DNA of 64,000 nucleotides from Psychrobacillus mangrovi (GTDB lineage Bacteria; Bacillota; Bacilli; Bacillales_A; Planococcaceae). Positions 25,735 through 34,548 of the stretch are shown in pieces. Location of the stretch: positions 62,001 through 126,000 of the forward strand of contig NZ_JBAWSY010000009.1 of assembly GCF_037104765.1 (NCBI RefSeq). The letters are read 5' to 3'. The notes under the pieces were generated by a model, which worked only from the letters and a program-made list of their open reading frames with translations, had not been told where the DNA came from and searched no databases. Each line of letters opens with the position of its first letter. Position 1 is the first letter of the stretch. The translations under genes were made by a program, and so were the position numbers.

Positions 25735-26925
25735 TTGAAGATCAAAAATCTATTCTCCTTTTGTATTGTATTTAACTGTCTAATATTTTTTTTTCTAACT
25801 TCATTTATCTATATATATAGCATGAGTTTAGGATATGAAGGGCTTGCAATCCCATTATTCAAGGGAGGAGACGATAGATTTTATTATGAACAAGCATTAA
25901 ATATTGCATATGGTCGTCCTGCTGACCTAACCTCTATCCATGCAGTAGTTCTTGGGGGGATATTAAATCTATTTCAAACAGATGATGTATTTGTGCTTAG
26001 GGCCTTTAACTTTATTGGTAATATACTAATTTTATTTGTAGGATTAAAGAGTCTTTTTCTATTACAGATGGCTAATAGAAATCTAACTGCTGGAATAATT
26101 TTCGTGGCAATTCTTTCTTATTATCCAAGTTACTTGATGAATTCTAATGGATCCATTATACGAGATTGTTGGATCATTTTTTACTATTTGTTATCAATCT
26201 TAATGTTGTTAAAGATATTACAATCAAGAGAGTTTTACCTGAAAGTTATAAATACTATAATTTTGTTACTTTCTTTATTGTTGCTAGTTGGATATCGTGA
26301 ATATGCTTTACTAAGCTTTTTGGCTAGTGCAGTCATTTACTTTCTTCTATTTGAAAGAAAACAACCTTTGAAAAATGGTAAGAAAATATTTGTTTATGTT
26401 TTTTTTGTTTTTACTATTATGTATACATTCTTAAAATCATTTAAGTTCCCAATTATTAACTTGTCAATAGAAGATATCCTCGAATATCGCGCTGTTAATA
26501 TAGAATTGTATGCAGGTGGGAGCCAAATGTATATATCATTGGATCAAACAAATGTTTTTTTGTTTTACACAAACTATCTTTATAGTATTTTTAGTAACGC
26601 GTTAGGACCTTTTCCATGGCAGTTCACGGGTATCAGCTCAATGATTCTATTTTTTACAGAGTCTCTTCTTCTTTTTTTTATTTCCTATAAAATTTATAAA
26701 TTACGATGGATGCTAAGTAAATATGATTATTTTCTGATAATTAATAGTGTTATATGGTTTATGTTAATTGGCATATTTAATGATAATATCGGAGCAGCCG
26801 CTCGATTGCGAATAGTGGGTTGGTTTCCGTTAGTACTCGTTTTTTCAAAAGTATATGGTGAACATATTGTTAGTAAGAAATCGTTTAGAGAGATAAAAAG
26901 AATAACTCGTCAAAATCTTAATTGA
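25735..26925 (+). CDS. Polytopic membrane protein of the polysaccharide locus
   Basis: A 396-residue protein with roughly nine to ten predicted membrane helices, starting at TTG 25735 behind AAGGAGAAC. The first loop carries a GGDDRFYYEQALNIAYGRP motif with adjacent acidic residues, reminiscent of the DxD/E-containing first loop of GT-C or mannosyltransferase-like proteins, but the evidence is thin. Within the locus the best candidates are a GT-C-type glycosyltransferase or a Wzy-like polymerase; no other obvious polymerase gene is present. I do not recognise the family with confidence. Confidence 0.55.
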   Translation: MKIKNLFSFCIVFNCLIFFFLTSFIYIYSMSLGYEGLAIPLFKGGDDRFYYEQALNIAYGRPADLTSIHAVVLGGILNLFQTDDVFVLRAFNFIGNILILFVGLKSLFLLQMANRNLTAGIIFVAILSYYPSYLMNSNGSIIRDCWIIFYYLLSILMLLKILQSREFYLKVINTIILLLSLLLLVGYREYALLSFLASAVIYFLLFERKQPLKNGKKIFVYVFFVFTIMYTFLKSFKFPIINLSIEDILEYRAVNIELYAGGSQMYISLDQTNVFLFYTNYLYSIFSNALGPFPWQFTGISSMILFFTESLLLFFISYKIYKLRWMLSKYDYFLIINSVIWFMLIGIFNDNIGAAARLRIVGWFPLVLVFSKVYGEHIVSKKSFREIKRITRQNLN

Positions 26926-27156
26926 ATGTATACCATTTAGTATAAGAGGTAAGTGGGCTTCTTAGCTCATTACACCTTTTAACCATTAAGTGAAAGTAAC
27001 TTATCAGATGCCCAAAGATTTATAGATATAACAATTGGATGAGACAAGGGAAAGTCTAGAGTATTTCCAAAAGTACAAGCAAATATAGTAGAGACAATCA
27101 TAAATCAAAAATTACCGAGAAGAATCTACTAATAGTTACTGAAGGAGAGAGGGTAA

Positions 27157-27525
27157 TTGCTTGTTGAAATTCAAAATCAGATTTTACCTGGATTAGAGGA
27201 ACAGACATTATTTCTAGCTAAAGATGCAACTGCAAATAGAATAACGCATAATACTGCAATTTTAAATCATTTAGATGGAAAAAACATCAATATTACTTCT
27301 GTGATTAATGGCAAAGTAGAAGATATGAACATTCAATTTCAGCAACGTTCTAGTCCGATTAAGTTTTTACCTGGAATGGAAGTGCGTTTGTATGTAACTA
27401 TGTTGGATTATCTTTTATTAGCATTTACAAAAAGCGGATTAAAACAAAAATATAAGTATTTAGAAAGAAAATTTAGTCCTAAGTTGACGAAAATTCATCT
27501 ATTTAAAATATTAGGAATCTCGTAA
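27157..27525 (+). pseudogene. Degenerate partial copy of the PHP phosphatase gene
   Basis: A 122-codon frame whose first half tracks the phosphatase at 23214: MLVEIQNQILPGLEE against MLVDIHNHILPGLDD, then NRITHNTAILNH against NGITHIIATPHH, and LPGMEVRLY against FSGQEVYFY. The metal-binding His residues are replaced (HNH to QNQ; TPHH to ILNH), and the C-terminal half, with the IVHPERN and SSDAHHH ligands, is missing or unrecognisable. The upstream sequence, including GTTACTGAAGGAG and the TTG start, also matches that of the intact gene. It cannot be an active PHP phosphatase. It is either a dying duplicate or a binding-only decoy. Confidence 0.75.
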
Positions 27526-27529
27526 TAGT

Positions 27530-28792
27530 ATGGCAAGGCTACTAGGTTGGAAGAAAAAAATATTGTCTAATAAATTTATTAAGAGTCTGTCTGTATTAAT
27601 GATGGGTTCTGCGTTTTCGAATGTACTTATTGTAATAACAACACCAATACTTACTCGATTATATACACCAGAAGAGTTTGGACATTTGTCTGTTTTTCTT
27701 TCTGTATTGTTTACGCTATCCATTATTGCATCTCTCCGTTTGGAGACGGCAATCCCATTACCAAAAAAAGACAAAGATGCACATCAATTAGCGATTCTTT
27801 CAATAGCAGTTGTAGTGATTATTAGTACATTAACATTCATCGTTACGTTATTAATCCCTTTTCAGGAAAAATATATTTTTTTAGTTTCGTTTAGTTTATT
27901 TGGCATTGGTTTATATCAAGTTTTTAATGCATGGGCTATTCGAGTGGAATCTTTTGGAGTGATATCTAAAGCGAAAATTGCGATGAATGGTGGTCAACTT
28001 TCAGTTCAACTCTTATTGGGGGTATTTCAATTTGGCCTAATTGGGTTATTAGTTGGAGAAGTAGTGGGAAGAATCGCTGGATCCATTTCCTATATGAAAC
28101 AATTTAAAATCCATTTCCCTACTCGACAAGTAGTTAATTTGCCTTTAATGAAACAAGTAACGAGCAGATATAAGTCGTTTCCTTTGTTGTCAAACTGGGC
28201 CGCTTTAATCAATAGCTTTGGAAGTCAATTACCAACATTTTTTTTAGCATTTCATTTTGATCCCACGACAGCAGGTCTCGTTTTTCTCGCACAACGGATA
28301 GGAAATATTCCAGAAGGATTAATTGGATTTTCTGCATCTCAAGTTTATATTTCTCAGGCTGCGATTTACGCGAGGACTTCTATAAAGGAAATCGAATCGT
28401 TCTTTTGGGAGATTGTGAAGAAAATGCTAATCATGGGTGCCTTTGCAATGATTGCCGCTAGCATTACGATTCCATTTGTTATTGAACTTGTATTCGGAGA
28501 AGTTTGGAAAGATTCAGGTGTGTATTTACAGATTCTTGCGATTTTGTATTTAATGAAAATTATCATTAATCCAATTAGTGGTAATTTTATTATTTTCGAA
28601 GCATTAACATTTCAAATTATAAGTGAATGTATTCGACTTCTCTTTATTGGAGGGTCCATTTTGATAGCTTATTTTTATTTTTCTTCTCCCTATGCTGCAA
28701 TGATTTGCATTACACTCATAAGCTCTTTAGGTTACTTTATTCATGGTTTTTTTGCATGGTTTGTAATGAAAAGAAGGTTAGCAAATATATGA
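27530..28792 (+). CDS. Wzx-like polysaccharide flippase
   Basis: A 420-residue MOP-superfamily flippase with about twelve to fourteen helices, translocating undecaprenyl-linked repeat units to the outer membrane leaflet. The N-terminal region shows SLSVLMMGSAFSNVLIVITTPILTRLYTPEEFG, the standard start of the Wzx/RfbX family, followed by FLSVLFTLSIIASLRLETAIPLP. The ATG at 27530 comes five bases after the degenerate phosphatase frame and has no clear Shine-Dalgarno of its own; translational coupling to that frame would explain why the frame has been kept open. Its stop overlaps the start of a 34-codon frame. Confidence 0.88.
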   Translation: MARLLGWKKKILSNKFIKSLSVLMMGSAFSNVLIVITTPILTRLYTPEEFGHLSVFLSVLFTLSIIASLRLETAIPLPKKDKDAHQLAILSIAVVVIISTLTFIVTLLIPFQEKYIFLVSFSLFGIGLYQVFNAWAIRVESFGVISKAKIAMNGGQLSVQLLLGVFQFGLIGLLVGEVVGRIAGSISYMKQFKIHFPTRQVVNLPLMKQVTSRYKSFPLLSNWAALINSFGSQLPTFFLAFHFDPTTAGLVFLAQRIGNIPEGLIGFSASQVYISQAAIYARTSIKEIESFFWEIVKKMLIMGAFAMIAASITIPFVIELVFGEVWKDSGVYLQILAILYLMKIIINPISGNFIIFEALTFQIISECIRLLFIGGSILIAYFYFSSPYAAMICITLISSLGYFIHGFFAWFVMKRRLANI

Positions 28793-28893
28793 TTACAACA
28801 AAGATTGCAATTCTATTATTTTTACTCTTTAGAGTTAGTTCATTTATAATGACGAATGTTTTTAGTGTGCACATGGATTCTATGTACTTTTGA
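28789..28893 (+). CDS. 34-residue hydrophobic ORF coupled to the flippase
   Basis: An ATG overlaps the flippase stop as ATGA. The 34-residue product is a single hydrophobic stretch (IAILLFLLFRVSSFIMTNVF). It may be the N-terminal remnant of a deleted membrane-protein gene, such as a polymerase, since 28894-29129 has no gene and ordinary polysaccharide loci are tightly packed. It could also be chance. Confidence 0.35.
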   Translation: MITTKIAILLFLLFRVSSFIMTNVFSVHMDSMYF

Positions 28894-29129
28894 CTAATTT
28901 TAAGTATCCACGTATACATTGAAAACGATTGGTTAGGTTTTCTATTGATTTGATTATCTTTAAGTAAATCTTTAACTAGCCTTGATGGAAATAAAACATT
29001 AGCTTAATCTCGTATTATTTTCCTAAATTATCAGGCTAGCATTTAACTGTATTATGTATATATCATTCATTAACAACATTTTGGTTACTTTTTTAGCAGG
29101 TTTCCATAAGAGAAAATGAGGGATAATTG

Positions 29130-30230
29130 ATGAAAATAGTTCAGCTAATCACACATATGAATGAAATTGGCGGGGCCCAAGTGCATGTACGGGATTTGTC
29201 CAAACAACTAGCTCTGGAAGGGCATTCCGTGACGATTATTTATGGTGGAAATGAAATAGTCGCGAATGATTTAATAGTAGATACTATTACTTATAATCAT
29301 AGCAAATTTTTAATCCGAAAAATTAATGTAGTAAAAGACTTCCTTGCTTTTTTAGAAATTAGGAAAAAATTAAAGCTTACAAAACCAAATCTTGTAGCAA
29401 TTCACTCTTCTAAAGCTGGGATTATCGGTAGAATTGCCTGCTGGTCACTTCGAATTCCTTCTGTATTTACAGCACATGGCTGGTCATTCACTGAAGGAGT
29501 GGAGAAAAAACAGCAACATTTTTATAGAACCGTCGAGAAATGGGTAGGGAAAATTTCCACCAAAGTAATCACGGTATGTGATCATGATCGAAACTTAGCA
29601 CTTCGTAATCAAGTGCTTCCATCCGAAAAAATAATTACTGTTCACAATGGGGTAATGGATTTAAAAAATACACCATCAGAAAAAGGGAACAGAGAAGTCA
29701 TGAAAATTTTGATGGTTGCTCGTTTTGAAAAACCAAAACAACAATTAGAGCTTTTAGAGGCACTCTTGCAAATTAAAAATCTAAAATGGCAAATGATTTT
29801 TGTGGGAGATGGGAGTTTAAAAAGAGCATCTGCACAATTTGTTCAAGAAAACTATTTAGGTAATAAAGTCACTTTTCTTGGGAGTCATTCGAATGTTTCT
29901 GATCTATTAAGTGATGCGGATCTTTTCGTGCTTACTTCTGCTTGGGAAGGACTACCATTAAGCATTTTAGAAGCAATGGTACACGGTCTTCCCATTATTG
30001 CATCCAATGTTGGAGGAGTAAAAGAAGCCGTCAGAGATACAGAAAATGGGTTTTTAATTCGTAATAACTTATCTGAACTTCTTTCCATATTAATAGAAAA
30101 TGAATTACTTCGAAAAAATATGGGAGAAAAGAGTAGAGAAATATATGAAGCAAGTTTTACTTTTGAAAAAATGTATGAAAAGACAATTTCTACATATCTT
30201 AATCTACTTAAATTGGGGGAGAATGGTTGA
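29130..30230 (+). CDS. GT4-family glycosyltransferase
   Basis: A 366-residue GT-B glycosyltransferase of family 4. Seen: N-terminal ITHMNEIGGAQVHVRDLSKQL, AIHSSKAGIIGRIA and TAHGWSF, and in the C-terminal donor domain MVARFEKPKQ, FVGDGSL, then TSAWEGLPLSILEAMVHGLPIIASNVGG, which includes the E-x7-E donor-binding motif. ATG 29130 is preferred over the adjacent TTG 29127. It adds a sugar to the lipid-linked repeat unit in the cytosol; donor and linkage cannot be read. The stop overlaps the start of the epimerase gene. Confidence 0.9.
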   Translation: MKIVQLITHMNEIGGAQVHVRDLSKQLALEGHSVTIIYGGNEIVANDLIVDTITYNHSKFLIRKINVVKDFLAFLEIRKKLKLTKPNLVAIHSSKAGIIGRIACWSLRIPSVFTAHGWSFTEGVEKKQQHFYRTVEKWVGKISTKVITVCDHDRNLALRNQVLPSEKIITVHNGVMDLKNTPSEKGNREVMKILMVARFEKPKQQLELLEALLQIKNLKWQMIFVGDGSLKRASAQFVQENYLGNKVTFLGSHSNVSDLLSDADLFVLTSAWEGLPLSILEAMVHGLPIIASNVGGVKEAVRDTENGFLIRNNLSELLSILIENELLRKNMGEKSREIYEASFTFEKMYEKTISTYLNLLKLGENG

Positions 30231-31138
30231 AGGTATTAGTAACAGGAGCGGCGGGGTTTATTGGTTCTTATGTTGTAAGAGCACTATTACTAGAAAATTA
30301 TTCAGTAATTGCTTTAGATAACTTATCTACAGGCAACGAAGGTAATTTGGTTGAAAATGTTCCATTTTACAAGATGGATATTACAAGTAGTGAGTTAGAA
30401 GCGGTTTTTCGAATTGAAAGTCCAGAATATGTTATTCATTTAGCTGCTCAATCATCTGTATTAAATTCGATGGTTAATCCGATGGAAGACTGCCATGCAA
30501 ATTTGGTTGGGACTCTTAATATTCTTCGATTATGTAAACAGTTTGAAGTGAAAAAATGTATTTTCGCATCTACCGCAGCAGTCTATGGTAATCCAAGTAT
30601 ACTACCAGTTAAAGAGGAGAGTAAGCTTGCTACGCTTTCTTTTTATGCATTATCAAAGCTTTCAGCAGAAAAATATGTTCAGTTATATGAAAATTTATTT
30701 GGTTTAAAAAGCTGTATATTACGTTTCTCAAATGTGTATGGACCTATGCAAGCAAGTGGAGTAGTAACGAGTATTCTCAATCGTCTTTTAGAGGGGGAAG
30801 ATCCTGTTATTTTTGATGGCAATCAAACACGAGATTTTATTTATGTGAAAGATGTTGCAGTAGCTTGTATACAATCATTAATGTCTGATAAAACAGGTGT
30901 TTTTAATATTAGCTCTTCTACAGAAATATCCATTCAAGAAGTGTATGAAGAATTATCGGAACTTACTGGAGTTCAGACGCAACCAATTTATGAATCGTTA
31001 CGAGATGGAGAGATAGAAAGAAGCGTCCTTTCGAATGAAAAAGCGAAAATTAATCTTGCATGGAGGCCAACATATAGTTTTGTGGAAGGACTAAAAGAAA
31101 CTATTCAATATTACTCTTTTTTTAAAAAACCTAACTAG
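30227..31138 (+). CDS. NAD-dependent sugar-nucleotide epimerase/dehydratase
   Basis: A 303-residue extended short-chain dehydrogenase. Seen: VTGAAGFIGSYVVRAL dinucleotide-binding motif, HLAAQSSV, the STAAVYG segment and the catalytic Y-x3-K in FYALSKLSAEKY, plus RDFIYVKDVA typical of UDP-glucose 4-epimerase-like enzymes. Its likely role is to make a UDP-sugar for the polysaccharide (for example UDP-galactose or its N-acetyl form), but the exact substrate is open. TTG start at 30227 overlaps the preceding stop by four bases. Confidence 0.88.
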   Translation: MKVLVTGAAGFIGSYVVRALLLENYSVIALDNLSTGNEGNLVENVPFYKMDITSSELEAVFRIESPEYVIHLAAQSSVLNSMVNPMEDCHANLVGTLNILRLCKQFEVKKCIFASTAAVYGNPSILPVKEESKLATLSFYALSKLSAEKYVQLYENLFGLKSCILRFSNVYGPMQASGVVTSILNRLLEGEDPVIFDGNQTRDFIYVKDVAVACIQSLMSDKTGVFNISSSTEISIQEVYEELSELTGVQTQPIYESLRDGEIERSVLSNEKAKINLAWRPTYSFVEGLKETIQYYSFFKKPN

Positions 31139-31151
31139 AACGGATGATTAT

Positions 31152-32783
31152 TTGGAGCTCATTCTTATTAAATCGTATAAACATTTGAGTGTTTATGAGA
31201 AAGAATGGTCGGCTATTTTAGAAGCAAATCAAAATACGAACCCATTTATAGAATATGAATTTGTTTATAATTGGTGGCAGTTTTTAGGTGAAAATGAAGA
31301 AGTAGAAATATATGCAGTAAAAGAGCATAACCGTATAATAGCATTTTTCCCGTTTCAATTGGAAAAAACTTGGTTTGGTTATATTCTTCATTTTCTAGCT
31401 CTAGGTGATGCTAATTATATGGATATTATTGCAAGAAAAAGAGACGTTGATCGGGTCATTATGTATGTTTTTGATGCAATAATTAAAAAGAAGAAGAGTG
31501 TAGTATTTTATTTACATGGGTTATTAGAAAGCGTAGATACACCATTTCAACTATCCAATTATTTGAAAGGTAGAAATATGAAAGAGCAATATTATCGAAT
31601 TGTAACGCCTTATATTGATTTACAAAAACTTTCCTATGAAGAATATATGAAATCGCGTCAAAAGTTGCATGGTTTAGATAGAAGGGAAAAAAGATTACGT
31701 TTACTTGGAGAAGTTCGTCTGCAAATCTCTCCCGCAATACAGATGAACCAAATATTTAAAGTGCATCAAAAAAGATGGGAAAAGAAGAATGATACAAGCG
31801 GATTTTCAAGTGATAGAAAAAAAGCTTTCTTTCAATATTTAGCAGAACAGAATCATGGGAAATTGGGTGTTCGACTTACAACATTAACATTGGAAAATAA
31901 AATTATTTCTTTTACGTATGGTTTTTCTTGCCGTGGAAGATATTTGGGATATGTATTAGGACATGATTCCGACTTTGATGTTTATGGCCCTGGTAGGATT
32001 CTAGTTAAAGAGAAGATTAAAAGAAATATAGATGATGGATTTCATAAATTAGATATGAGCATAGGATATGAACCTTATAAATTTGAGTGGAATACTGATC
32101 TTGATTACACAAGAAAAACAATTTTTTCTACAAATACTTTTAGAGCTAAAACCTATCGAAATTTTTTATTTGCAAAAGAAACGATTATTTCTAAGCTAAG
32201 AAAATATTATTCGCTTGTGATTTTCAGAAGAAATTATATTGGTAAATTGAAGTATTATATCCGAAATAAGCAAAAATTTAATTTTAGAAAAATTATTTGG
32301 AAAAAAAAGTTACTGCCTTACCTATATGAGCGAAAACAATATATTATTGCTAAACTAGATGTAAATGAAATAAATATGAAAAGTCACTTTGAAAAAGTAA
32401 CAACTGAAACAGCTCTTAATATGAAGAATAATCGAAAAGAAATATTGCAAAAAATTTATAACGGATATACTGGTTACTACTCTACAGATCCGAATAAAGC
32501 ATTTTGGGTCAATGAAAATGTAATACGTATAGATGATATTGATGTGGTATCAAACCTCAAGAAAAGAAGCGTTTATATTAGGGACTGGGAGAATGAACAC
32601 TTAGAGAAAATCATTTTATTTGTCCAAGCAAACTACCGTCCTAAACATATATTTGTGCATGTAAACAAGCGTGATAAAAAAAGTGTTAAAACAATGAAAA
32701 AATTTGGATTTAAATTAACAGAGAGGATCACTTATTCAAGAATATTTGGAATTAAAAAAGTAATAAAAGAAGAAGTAATATAA
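31152..32783 (+). CDS. Large GNAT/FemAB-like acyltransferase (CelD-like)
   Basis: A 543-residue protein. Residues about 1-330 match the double-GNAT CelD/BcsL/FemAB-like group (PF13480 type): NTNPFIEYEFVYNWWQFL, HFLALGDANYMDII, HQKRWEKKNDTSGFSSDRK, SFTYGFSCRGRYLGYVLGHD and a GRILVKEKIK segment. The remaining 200 residues are a basic linker and a degenerate GNAT-like end (KRDKKSVKTMKKFGFKLTE). Such proteins occur in exopolysaccharide loci and may acylate or aminoacylate the polymer, but no reaction is proven. Start is TTG 31152 with only a weak upstream site; coupling to the epimerase is possible. Confidence 0.75.
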   Translation: MELILIKSYKHLSVYEKEWSAILEANQNTNPFIEYEFVYNWWQFLGENEEVEIYAVKEHNRIIAFFPFQLEKTWFGYILHFLALGDANYMDIIARKRDVDRVIMYVFDAIIKKKKSVVFYLHGLLESVDTPFQLSNYLKGRNMKEQYYRIVTPYIDLQKLSYEEYMKSRQKLHGLDRREKRLRLLGEVRLQISPAIQMNQIFKVHQKRWEKKNDTSGFSSDRKKAFFQYLAEQNHGKLGVRLTTLTLENKIISFTYGFSCRGRYLGYVLGHDSDFDVYGPGRILVKEKIKRNIDDGFHKLDMSIGYEPYKFEWNTDLDYTRKTIFSTNTFRAKTYRNFLFAKETIISKLRKYYSLVIFRRNYIGKLKYYIRNKQKFNFRKIIWKKKLLPYLYERKQYIIAKLDVNEINMKSHFEKVTTETALNMKNNRKEILQKIYNGYTGYYSTDPNKAFWVNENVIRIDDIDVVSNLKKRSVYIRDWENEHLEKIILFVQANYRPKHIFVHVNKRDKKSVKTMKKFGFKLTERITYSRIFGIKKVIKEEVI

Positions 32784-32835
32784 AAGAGAAGGTGCCTATA
32801 TTATACTTTTAGAAAGAAAGTTTCTAAATATTAAA

Positions 32836-33549
32836 ATGAATACTTATTATTTTTTGAAAGAGCCAATTTTAAATGAACAATTAATGGATATTGGAGGTTT
32901 CACTCATTCATTAGTCCACAATAAAAACCTACAGCAATTCGAAACGGTTCATATTGATTTAACGAAGAGTGAAGAAGAATTGCTTCAGAAATTACATCGA
33001 ACGAATAGAAAACAAATTAATAAAGCTTCCCGACATAACTTTCATATATTAGTGATTGATAAACCAACGATTGCTGATATTCGTGCTTTTCAGAAGTTTT
33101 ATAATCATTTTGCAAAATTTACAAACACGTACTCTTGTAATTCCTTTCATGTAAATACGATGAGTAAGTTAAAAGACAAGAATGCTCTTGTTATTACTCA
33201 GCTTTTAAATGAAGAAAATGAAATCTTATGTTACCGAGTATATATTTCAGATGGCGACACGGTATTTTCTCTATATTCGGCTTCGCATTTTCGATTGAAG
33301 GAAAAAAAGGAAGAGAAAAGACTATTAAGTTTGGCTAGTCGATATTTACTTTGGCGTAATATTTTATATTTCAAAGATTTAAATCTTACAATTTACGATA
33401 TGGGTGGACTTACAGCGAATGAAAACATTCGTAGCTTTAAGATGGAATTTGGTGGGGAAATCACCCCAGTATACTCTGGTTATGAAGCAAATTCATTAGT
33501 AGGTAAGCTGGTCTTATGGGTAAGAACGATTAAGATGAGGAAAGGATGA
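32836..33549 (+). CDS. Second FemAB/GNAT-like protein
   Basis: A 237-residue protein with the FemAB-like acceptor signature EELLQKLHRTNRKQINKASRHNF (LHRTNRKQINKA resembles the L-x-x-x-x-R-x-x-I-x-x-A motif), a central YRVYISDGDTVFSLYSAS strand pair, and YDMGGLTANENIRSFKMEFGG near the C-terminus, the GNAT-type end found in lipid II:glycine transferases. It probably modifies the polymer or a lipid-linked unit. The ATG at 32836 lacks a ribosome-binding site. A good AGAAGGTG at 32787-32794 lies further upstream, and the frame stays open to it, so a non-standard ATT (32800) or ATA (32803) start would add 11-12 residues. Confidence 0.65.
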   Translation: MNTYYFLKEPILNEQLMDIGGFTHSLVHNKNLQQFETVHIDLTKSEEELLQKLHRTNRKQINKASRHNFHILVIDKPTIADIRAFQKFYNHFAKFTNTYSCNSFHVNTMSKLKDKNALVITQLLNEENEILCYRVYISDGDTVFSLYSASHFRLKEKKEEKRLLSLASRYLLWRNILYFKDLNLTIYDMGGLTANENIRSFKMEFGGEITPVYSGYEANSLVGKLVLWVRTIKMRKG

Positions 33550-33553
33550 AGTA

Positions 33554-34516
33554 CTGGGAGCACTTGTTATTTCACTCGACTTTGAATTAAACTGGGGCGT
33601 ACATGATGTATTTACTCTTGAGGAATATGGTGAAAATATACTTGGGGCTAGACAGGCTATCCCTCGGATTCTACAGCTTTTTTTAAAGTATGATATTCAT
33701 GCAACTTGGGCTATCGTGGGTATGTTATATTGCAAAAACAAAAAGGAACTGTTAGAAAGGTTAGAGCAGCTAAATATTACCTATGTAAATGAATCATTTT
33801 CTCCTAAAAATAATCTCGCAAACGTAGGAGAAAATGAAACTCATGATCCCTATCATTTTGGTACATCTTTAATTGATATTATTAAAACAATCCCCAATCA
33901 AGAAATCGGCACTCATACATTTTCCCATTATTATTGTTTAGAAGAAGGTCAACATATTGAACAATTTGAGGCTGACCTGAAAGAGGTTGTTAGCCTTAAT
34001 GAAAACACTTCATCCTTAGTTTTTCCACGAAATCAAACGAATATGGAATATTTAAACATGAGTAAAAAATATGGAATTACAGCTTTTAGAGGTAATGAGG
34101 ATAGTTGGATTTATGCACCTTATACTAGTAAAACAAATTCGAAAACTAAACGTTTGCTTCGATTAGCTGATGCATATGTGAATTTGACAGGGCATCATAC
34201 GTATTCAGTTGCAAATATACAAACAGACCCTCTGATAAATATAAAATCTAGTAGGTTTTTAAGGCCATTCAGTAAACGATTAAAAGTTGTAGAGGAATTA
34301 CGTTTGCGGCGTATCAAAAATGGATTGACAAAAGCAGCCAAGTCTAATGAGTTATATCATTTATGGTGGCACCCACATAACTTTGGAAAGAATATAGAAG
34401 AAAATCTGCAACTTTTAGAAGAAATTTTAAAACATGTAGATCTTTTAAGAGAGAAGTATAATTTTCAGAGTATGCATATGCGAGATATTGTGGACGTTAT
34501 GAACATTAATTCATAA
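33554..34516 (+). CDS. Polysaccharide deacetylase with apparent CTG start
   Basis: A 320-residue NodB-like carbohydrate esterase. The frame is open from 33539 with no ATG, GTG or TTG before the conserved N-terminus; CTG 33554 sits 5-6 bases after AAAGGATGA and yields LGALVISLDFELNWGVHDV, which contains the catalytic D-F-E motif. A later ATG at 33716 would cut this motif off. The rest includes EIGTHTFSHYY (metal-binding H-x3-H), VFPRNQTN, and a C-terminal LWWHPHNFG with the catalytic His. It likely removes N-acetyl groups from the exopolysaccharide. It is the last gene of the locus, 4 bases after the previous stop and followed by a terminator. Confidence 0.8.
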   Translation: MGALVISLDFELNWGVHDVFTLEEYGENILGARQAIPRILQLFLKYDIHATWAIVGMLYCKNKKELLERLEQLNITYVNESFSPKNNLANVGENETHDPYHFGTSLIDIIKTIPNQEIGTHTFSHYYCLEEGQHIEQFEADLKEVVSLNENTSSLVFPRNQTNMEYLNMSKKYGITAFRGNEDSWIYAPYTSKTNSKTKRLLRLADAYVNLTGHHTYSVANIQTDPLINIKSSRFLRPFSKRLKVVEELRLRRIKNGLTKAAKSNELYHLWWHPHNFGKNIEENLQLLEEILKHVDLLREKYNFQSMHMRDIVDVMNINS

Positions 34517-34548
34517 AAAACGAAGGGAATCATCTCCCTTCGTTTTTC
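34515..34548. terminator. Bidirectional terminator at the end of the EPS locus
   Basis: AAAAACGAAGGGA, short loop, TCCCTTCGTTTTT hairpin between the deacetylase and the convergent FAD oxidoreductase. Confidence 0.85.
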
